From Desulfothermus sp964427155 (GTDB lineage: Bacteria; Desulfobacterota; Desulfovibrionia; Desulfovibrionales; Desulfothermaceae): a DNA stretch of 64,000 bases. The stretch is taken from contig CAYRSC010000003.1 in NCBI GenBank assembly GCA_964427155.1, positions 85,860 through 149,859 on the forward strand. The letters run 5' to 3'. How positions within the stretch are numbered: position 1 is the stretch's first letter; every line of letters begins with the position of its first letter. The notes below the pieces were generated by a model, which saw nothing but the letters and a program-made list of their open reading frames with translations, did no database searches and was not told the origin of the DNA. The translations under genes and the position numbers were made by a program. Positions 59,001 through 64,000 of this stretch are shown one piece after another.

Positions 59001-61810
59001 ATAGAAAAATCACACACCTCTCTGCAGTTGCACCATTTACACCTACTTGAGGGTATTCCAAATACAGGTCCATCAAATATATGGGTTATGATATATCCAA
59101 GGAGGGAGGGAAATGTGTGAGAAAAAAATATATCTAAGGAATCTGCTGACAACCTGGAAGGAGGGATCCAGAATCTCTCCTCGCCTTTTGAGGAGAGGTC
59201 AACAAATGCACCTGCAATCTTCTCAAAAGGTATCTCACCACCATATTGCCTGGCAAATAAAAATATATAAAAGGGAAGCTGAATATCTCCAATTAACTCT
59301 GAAAAATTAATAAATTGTTCTCTATCTAGTATAGTTGGAATCTCAATTGAGTGTTCTATAAGATTACGAAATTTGGGAATATATCCTGTTTTATAATCTA
59401 AAATTATATAAATATCATCTCTCTTATCTATTCTATCTAATCTTCCATCCAAGACTAATTTTTTATCTTTTATATTAAAGATAGTTGACAATTTTTTTTC
59501 AAGATAAATTATACTAGTTATAGATGGGTGATTTTTTATATAATTTGAAAATCTATATTTAACAATATTTAATAAAATATTTTTTTCTTTTAAAGATACA
59601 TTATTTATTAATTTAGATGAATTAAATTCTTTTAAAAAAATATTAAATAAATCGTTTAAAGATAAATCTTCTTTTTTTATACAATTAGAATTTTTACTTT
59701 TTAATTTAGAGAAATATATATACAAACTTTTATGTATTATATTACCAAATTCTGCAGGATCAAATATTTTTTTATCAATCAAATCATCCAGTTCTAATAT
59801 ATAATTATAAATAAATTTTAGAGGACATGAAATATACATAGATAATAAAGAGATATTAATCTTAGATAATTTTTCTCTTATTTTATTTTTTATTAAATTT
59901 ATATCTAATATATTTTTTCCTCTAAAAAAAGGAATTTCGCATAAATTTATTTGTGAACTAGAAAATATATCTATATCTGATTTTTCTTTTAAATTAATAT
60001 CTATTATCAATTTATTATTTTCTTTTTCAATGTCCCAAATTAATTTTTCAATATATCTACTTCGTATCATTTTATTTCCATATACATCAGCAGATTCTTT
60101 GCTTTGATAAAATATATTAACATTATTTGCAGAATATAGAAGACGGTAAAAATGAAACTCATATATTTCTTCTTCACGTCTTCTATGTGGAAAATTCATA
60201 ATTTCTCTTATTTGTTGTGGAAATATTGGACTTGGAAATTTAGTACATGGCAATATTCCCTCATTTGCATCAAGAACATATATATTTTTAAAATTTAATG
60301 TTCTTGCTTCCAGAATTCCCATAATCTGTATACCTTGAAGTGGTTCTCCCTCAAATGGAATTCTTATTTCACTGCACATATTTAAAAATAAATAGAATAA
60401 TTTAGATATTTCCATTTTTTCTTCTGAAAATAAAAAAGATTCTAATGTTGGAATTAAATTAGCTATAATCCATATAGCAATTTCTTTTTCCATAGAAGAT
60501 AGTAAATTATTAATATACATTTCATATATAATATCTTTAATATAATTGGCTAATTGAGATGTAGATATATTTTTATCTATAGGTATAATAATCTTTTTTA
60601 AAATATATAATTCCAACAATGTATTATTATCTAATATATTTTCCAAATCCTCAATTGTAAAATATTGATCAGAAAAATCACTTAACACCCTTAATAAATT
60701 TTCACCTTGTCCAGTTAATAGATAAAATTCTCTTAAAAATTTAATAAAGCTAGTATAAGAAAAACTTCCACTAGGGGTACTACTTAAAATGAGATCAAAT
60801 AAAGAAGATAAAATAGAAAATATACCTGTGAGAAAAAATGGATATCCCATTGTAATATTTAAGGGATAAGAGGATAACTCCCATACCACTGGCAGGAGAT
60901 TAGATGGATCTGGAATTATTATTGCGGTATTAAGGGGAGAATCAATCTCTTTAACATGCTTTTGGATTCTTTTTTTTAATTCAGATAGCCCTGAGTGAAG
61001 GTCATGGGCCTCAAAAAAATATATATCTGGACGAGGGTCATATTCGGTACATGGGTATCGTATCTCCAGGTCTGAGAAAGAAATATTCCACCTATCCAAC
61101 CATTCTTTATATATGGGGGGGAGGTTTCTTGCCGCATCATCATATATCTGCCAATAAAAATAGCTGCCTTTTTCATAAAACTTTTTTAATATCCTATTTT
61201 CAGAAGCAGTTAATGCAAAAAAACCTACAAAAATCACAAAGGAAGATTCATTCACTTTATTGATATACTCACTAAGTATTTTTAACTTCTTTGACTTAGT
61301 AATAGCTTTATATTTAGATAGATAATATTCAAATCTTATATATATCTTTTCAAGTTTAGAAAGTATTTCTATACCTATTTTGGGAATTTTACCATCTGGA
61401 GGATATAATATATTTTGTGGATAAACCAATTCTAAATCTAATTCTTTAATTATATTAGAAATTTCAATAGACCAAAAAAAGAATTTATTCCAATCAATAT
61501 CAAGTTCTAATACATCTTTTACTGCAAGATAAGAAAGATAAGCTTCATCATAATCTGATAAAGTTAAATAATTAGAATAATTACCTCCATATTTCAGAAA
61601 TAAATAATCTATCCAATCTTCAAATGAATACATTTTTGGCAATAAATTTATTCCTTTTAATATATTAGAAAAATGATACTTAAAATAAATAATTGGTCTT
61701 TTATGAGTAAATACAACTGTTGTATTTTCTAAATTATCTTTATTTATTATATCTTTAACAACTTCTTCTATAAAATTTAATTTTGAAGATAGAACTATAA
61801 TCTTTCCCAT
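58997..61810 (-). CDS. AddB-like PD-(D/E)XK nuclease with iron-sulfur cluster
   Basis: 937 residues. The first two thirds resemble an inactivated UvrD-type helicase with no Walker A motif. AddB-type landmarks are N-I-T-M-G-Y-P-F-F-L-T, and G-I-Q-I-M-G-I-L-E-A-R-T-L-N-F with D-A-N-E-G-I-L-P. The C-terminal nuclease has G-R-L-D-R-I-D and L-D-Y-K-T-G. One cysteine (I-S-C-P-L-K-F) plus C924, C927 and C933 form the split [4Fe-4S] site of AddB. In AddAB the pair degrades double-strand ends for recombination. Much of the gene is extremely AT-rich, but both ends are less so. No AddA helicase adjoins it. It overlaps the next gene by 16 bases. Confidence 0.82.
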   Translation of the reverse strand: MGKIIVLSSKLNFIEEVVKDIINKDNLENTTVVFTHKRPIIYFKYHFSNILKGINLLPKMYSFEDWIDYLFLKYGGNYSNYLTLSDYDEAYLSYLAVKDVLELDIDWNKFFFWSIEISNIIKELDLELVYPQNILYPPDGKIPKIGIEILSKLEKIYIRFEYYLSKYKAITKSKKLKILSEYINKVNESSFVIFVGFFALTASENRILKKFYEKGSYFYWQIYDDAARNLPPIYKEWLDRWNISFSDLEIRYPCTEYDPRPDIYFFEAHDLHSGLSELKKRIQKHVKEIDSPLNTAIIIPDPSNLLPVVWELSSYPLNITMGYPFFLTGIFSILSSLFDLILSSTPSGSFSYTSFIKFLREFYLLTGQGENLLRVLSDFSDQYFTIEDLENILDNNTLLELYILKKIIIPIDKNISTSQLANYIKDIIYEMYINNLLSSMEKEIAIWIIANLIPTLESFLFSEEKMEISKLFYLFLNMCSEIRIPFEGEPLQGIQIMGILEARTLNFKNIYVLDANEGILPCTKFPSPIFPQQIREIMNFPHRRREEEIYEFHFYRLLYSANNVNIFYQSKESADVYGNKMIRSRYIEKLIWDIEKENNKLIIDINLKEKSDIDIFSSSQINLCEIPFFRGKNILDINLIKNKIREKLSKINISLLSMYISCPLKFIYNYILELDDLIDKKIFDPAEFGNIIHKSLYIYFSKLKSKNSNCIKKEDLSLNDLFNIFLKEFNSSKLINNVSLKEKNILLNIVKYRFSNYIKNHPSITSIIYLEKKLSTIFNIKDKKLVLDGRLDRIDKRDDIYIILDYKTGYIPKFRNLIEHSIEIPTILDREQFINFSELIGDIQLPFYIFLFARQYGGEIPFEKIAGAFVDLSSKGEERFWIPPSRLSADSLDIFFSHTFPSLLGYIITHIFDGPVFGIPSSRCKWCNCREVCDFSI

Positions 61811-62400
61811 TGAAATATTTCCTTTTCTTTCTCTATTACAAATTCACATATTCCATCTTTTATATAAAGTATATAACCAACAAAATATTCATTGAAAAAA
61901 TTTTTACATATTTTTATGTAATTCTCTATTTGTCTATGATATTTATAAATTATTTTTTTATTTCCTATAAAAGTATTATTATTAAAAGGATAATAACTTT
62001 TAAATTCTATTATTCTATTTAAATTATCTGAAAAAACAATTCTATCTGGTCTATATACTTTAAAAGTTTTTTTATGAGAATAAATAAATTCTCTTTCAAT
62101 ATATATTTTCCTATACTTTGGAAATATAAAATCAATAAAATCAAAATCTTTAAGTTTATAAATTGGATTAACAAATTCTTCCTCTATATTCCATCTATCT
62201 ATACTAATTCTATTTACTGAAAATATAGACAAAGTTAATCTTCTTAAAAAATCAAGACTAAATAACTCCTCTTTAGTTATTATCTTTGCCATTATATCAT
62301 GAAGTAAATTACCCTTAATGATATGTTCATACCTGGTCTCTTCAAAATCTAACCTGTGATGGTTTATAGAAAACTTAAATAACCTATTAATATTATTCAT
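61795..62400 (-). CDS. Stand-alone PD-(D/E)XK nuclease domain, AddA C-terminus-like
   Basis: 201 residues. It has the order of a RecB/AddA nuclease: G-N-L-L-H-D-I-M-A near residue 30 (the histidine of motif I), P-D-R-I-V-F near 125, I-I-E-F-K-S-Y near 135 (the E-x-K), and Y-H-R-Q-I-E-N-Y near 160 (the Q-x3-Y motif). Yet the helicase that AddA would carry in front is absent. The start is genuine: GGAGAT lies upstream of the ATG, and the spacer before it is non-coding. It overlaps the AddB-like gene by 16 bases and is very AT-rich, with Lys, Asn and Ile dominating. It may replace the nuclease arm of AddA. Confidence 0.65.
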   Translation of the reverse strand: MNNINRLFKFSINHHRLDFEETRYEHIIKGNLLHDIMAKIITKEELFSLDFLRRLTLSIFSVNRISIDRWNIEEEFVNPIYKLKDFDFIDFIFPKYRKIYIEREFIYSHKKTFKVYRPDRIVFSDNLNRIIEFKSYYPFNNNTFIGNKKIIYKYHRQIENYIKICKNFFNEYFVGYILYIKDGICEFVIEKEKEIFQWERL

Positions 62401-62494
62401 TTTTTTATCTCCATCACCTATTGTTTTATCTCCTTAGTTAGGGTAATGTTAAATAAAAATATTTTTTGTGCAACTCAAAAAAATAGGAGGTCTT

Positions 62495-63460
62495 ATGTTT
62501 GCATTAGGGCTTCAAGGGAGTCCCAGGCTCAATGGAAATACCAGCATTATGTTAAAAACTTTTTTAAATGAAATCAAAATACTTGGAGGATATACTGAAT
62601 ATATTAACGTATCAAATAAAAAAATATATCCATGTCATGAATGTGGAATATGTGAAAGAACTGGTTTTTGTAATATAAAAGATGATATGAAGTATATTTA
62701 CTCTAAAATTAAGGAATCTGATATTATAATTGCTGCAACACCTATATTTTTTTATGGTCCAACTGCTCAATTAAAAACTTTAATAGATCGAACACAGGCA
62801 CTATGGGTTAGAAAATATCGTCATAATCTTAGTGATCCAGGTTCAAAATGGAGAAAAGGTATTTTTATGGGAATTGGGGCAACAAAAGGAAAAAATTTAT
62901 TTGATGGAACTATTCTTAGTATAAGATATTTCTTTGATGCATGTGGAGCAAAATTTTTGGATAGCATAACAATAAGATCTATAGAAAATTCTGGAGATAT
63001 TAATAAAAGAGAAGATATATTAAATTCTATAAAAAATTTAGCAAAAGATATATATATAAATAATAGAAAAAAAATTTTATTCTTATGTAGAGAAAATTCA
63101 TTTAGAAGTCAAATAGCATATTCTATTATGAGGAGATATTTTGGAGATAAGTATTGGGTAATGAGTGCAGGTGACAATCCTTCAACAAGGATAAATCCTC
63201 TGGCAATCAAAATACTTGAGGAAGAAGGGATAGATATGAATTATATCTATCCAAAATCATTAACAAACATACCAGAAAAATTTATTCCTGACATTATAGT
63301 AATTATGGGCTGTGATATATCCTGTGCTTCTATCAAGGCATCACAGATAATAACCTGGGACATAGAACAGATATCCACGAGAGATATACGCCGTGTCCGA
63401 GAGATAAAGGAAAGAATAAAAGAAAAGATAATACACTTACACAACAAGCTATCTATTTGA
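62495..63460 (+). CDS. Iron-sulfur flavoprotein fused to ArsC/low-molecular-weight phosphatase-like domain
   Basis: 321 residues. Residues 1-185 are an FMN-binding flavodoxin-like domain (L-G-L-Q-G-S-P-R-L-N-G-N-T at 4-16) with a compact cluster motif C47-x2-C50-x2-C53-x5-C59, as in archaeal iron-sulfur flavoproteins. Residues 190-321 are an ArsC/LMW-phosphatase domain with the loop C198-x5-R204 (L-C-R-E-N-S-F-R-S) and a C273-x3-C277 pair in M-G-C-D-I-S-C. The fusion could feed electrons from flavin to an arsenate-reductase-like thiol site; this is inference. I start at the ATG at 62495, 4 bases after AGGAGG. It is AT-rich over most of its length. Confidence 0.78.
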   Translation: MFALGLQGSPRLNGNTSIMLKTFLNEIKILGGYTEYINVSNKKIYPCHECGICERTGFCNIKDDMKYIYSKIKESDIIIAATPIFFYGPTAQLKTLIDRTQALWVRKYRHNLSDPGSKWRKGIFMGIGATKGKNLFDGTILSIRYFFDACGAKFLDSITIRSIENSGDINKREDILNSIKNLAKDIYINNRKKILFLCRENSFRSQIAYSIMRRYFGDKYWVMSAGDNPSTRINPLAIKILEEEGIDMNYIYPKSLTNIPEKFIPDIIVIMGCDISCASIKASQIITWDIEQISTRDIRRVREIKERIKEKIIHLHNKLSI

Positions 63461-63484
63461 TTTTTTTAACTGTTAATAAATATA

Positions 63485-63512
63485 TTGACAAACAGAAGAG
63501 TAAAAGGATAAT
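63485..63512 (+). promoter_or_regulatory. Promoter of adk
   Basis: TTGACA (63485-63490) and GATAAT (63507-63512) are 16 bases apart, giving transcription from about 63519, inside the Rex-like operator. Confidence 0.7.
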
Positions 63513-63515
63513 AGT

Positions 63516-63533
63516 TTGTGAAAAATTTCTCTA
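63516..63533 (+). promoter_or_regulatory. Rex operator upstream of adk
   Basis: TTGTGAA-AAAT-TTCTCTA agrees with the Rex consensus TTGTGAA-N4-TTCACAA at 12 of 14 positions and shares TTCTC with the box before rex. It overlaps the predicted transcription start, where repressor binding should block initiation. Confidence 0.65.
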
Positions 63534-63599
63534 AAAATATAGGGGAAAAGTTATGAAGGTCACATAAATTAATCAATCTTCAAGTTTAGGAGGAGAAAG

Positions 63600-64000
63600 A
63601 TGAATATTCTTATCTTTGGACCAAATGGGAGTGGAAAAGGGACCCAGGGATCTCTTCTGAAAAAAAAATTTAATCTTGCCCATATTGAGTCAGGGGCAAT
63701 CTTTCGGGAACATATAAAGAAGGGAACTGAGCTTGGAAAAAAGGCAAAGGAGTACATAGACAGAGGTGAGCTGGTCCCCGATGAGATAACCATCCCAATG
63801 GTATTAGAGACCCTAAAAGAAAAGGGGAAGGATGGGTGGTTATTAGATGGATTTCCTAGAAATATCACGCAGGCAAAAAAATTATGGGAGGCCCTTCAGG
63901 AGGCCAATATGAAACTTGATTATGTGGTTGAAATAAAACTGGATAGAGAAACTGCCAAAAATAGGATAATGGGAAGGAGGTTATGCGAGAACGATCCCAA
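63600..64000 (+). CDS. adk: Adenylate kinase, N-terminal part
   Basis: The first 133 codons lie in the window; the gene runs off the right edge. The P-loop F-G-P-N-G-S-G-K-G-T-Q lies near the start, with the AMP-site S-G-A-I-F-R, L-L-D-G-F-P-R-N and the LID start M-G-R-R-L-C-E-N-D. The enzyme interconverts ATP, AMP and ADP. In sulfate reducers it recycles AMP released by sulfate activation. AGGAGG precedes the ATG, and the leader of about 80 bases begins with a Rex-type box. Confidence 0.93.
   Translation, partial: MNILIFGPNGSGKGTQGSLLKKKFNLAHIESGAIFREHIKKGTELGKKAKEYIDRGELVPDEITIPMVLETLKEKGKDGWLLDGFPRNITQAKKLWEALQEANMKLDYVVEIKLDRETAKNRIMGRRLCENDP

Noticed and set aside
61795..62400. Reading the small nuclease as a broken remnant of addA
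   Set aside because: It has its own ribosome site and start codon, keeps all motifs, and no helicase fragments occur in the spacer upstream; still, loss of the helicase part by an old deletion cannot be excluded.
63553..63567. Four-codon open frame in the adk leader
   Set aside because: Too short to distinguish from chance, and no attenuator structure is visible around it.
63569..63868. 99-codon open frame antisense to adk
   Set aside because: It mirrors the adk coding sequence, has no ribosome site, and encodes a biased Ser/Phe/Pro-rich string.

Overview
The window looks like the chromosome of a Gram-negative, strictly anaerobic bacterium, most likely a member of Desulfobacterota (the former Deltaproteobacteria). 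Lipid A, Bam and Lol genes show an outer membrane. Rubrerythrin, an orange-protein (ORP) type operon run by sigma-54, formate-tetrahydrofolate ligase, a DUF3786 iron-sulfur protein, a nickel ECF transporter with LarC, and a Rex repressor next to ATP synthase genes all fit an anaerobe with a Wood-Ljungdahl type metabolism and possibly sulfate respiration. The species cannot be fixed from sequence alone. Genes are packed tightly with many 4-base overlaps and little spacer DNA. GC is in the mid-40s percent by eye, except for a very AT-rich island near the right end. I saw no rRNA, CRISPR array, insertion sequence, prophage or gap above 300 bases without a gene.

Layout. 1-3.7 kb (minus): tolR (cut by the window edge), tolQ, a PHP phosphoesterase, a bifunctional-nuclease family protein, miaB, cutA. 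3.9-5.9 kb: nth (plus), then hisH-hisF (minus). 6-8.5 kb (minus): an isopropylmalate-synthase-like enzyme fused to a Cache domain, and a LysM lipoprotein. 8.6-11.2 kb (plus): the Fo part of ATP synthase (two AtpI-type proteins, a and c subunits) and rex, with Rex-type operators. 11.2-15.9 kb (plus): a six-gene membrane and envelope operon. 16-17.7 kb: fhs (minus). 17.9-22.9 kb (plus): a sigma-54 activator and the ORP-type operon it probably controls, with two copies of a palindromic enhancer and a -24/-12 promoter. 22.9-24.6 kb: a TPR protein and a Bax-inhibitor-1 family protein.

24.6-41.2 kb is envelope biogenesis: lpxK (plus), then rodA, mrdA, mreD, mreC, mreB (cell shape, minus), ogt (plus), and the long minus-strand run lysS-lolC-lolD-bamA-skp-lpxD-fabZ-lpxA-lpxI. 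41.3-43.8 kb (minus): a cation diffusion facilitator, cobD, trmL and tRNA-Val(CAC). 43.8-48.7 kb: two unrecognised membrane-anchored proteins, maf, pgpA, a DUF711 protein and a double-ACT protein. 48.8-54.9 kb: a complete nickel ECF transporter (nikKMLQO, plus) facing an acyl-CoA dehydrogenase and larC (minus). 55-58 kb (minus): an EF-G-like GTPase, a small winged-helix protein and rubrerythrin. 58.2-63.5 kb: a DUF3786 protein, then the AT-rich island with an AddB-like nuclease, a detached PD-(D/E)XK protein, and an iron-sulfur flavoprotein fused to an ArsC-type domain. The window ends inside adk.

The most useful regulatory reading is that Rex probably links redox state to energy genes. A near-consensus Rex box touches the rex start codon, a second lies at the transcription start of adk, and a weaker one lies in the atp leader. 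The most unexpected sequence object is a perfect 16-bp inverted repeat with a 3-base loop inside the start of nikQ, a gene with no visible ribosome binding site.
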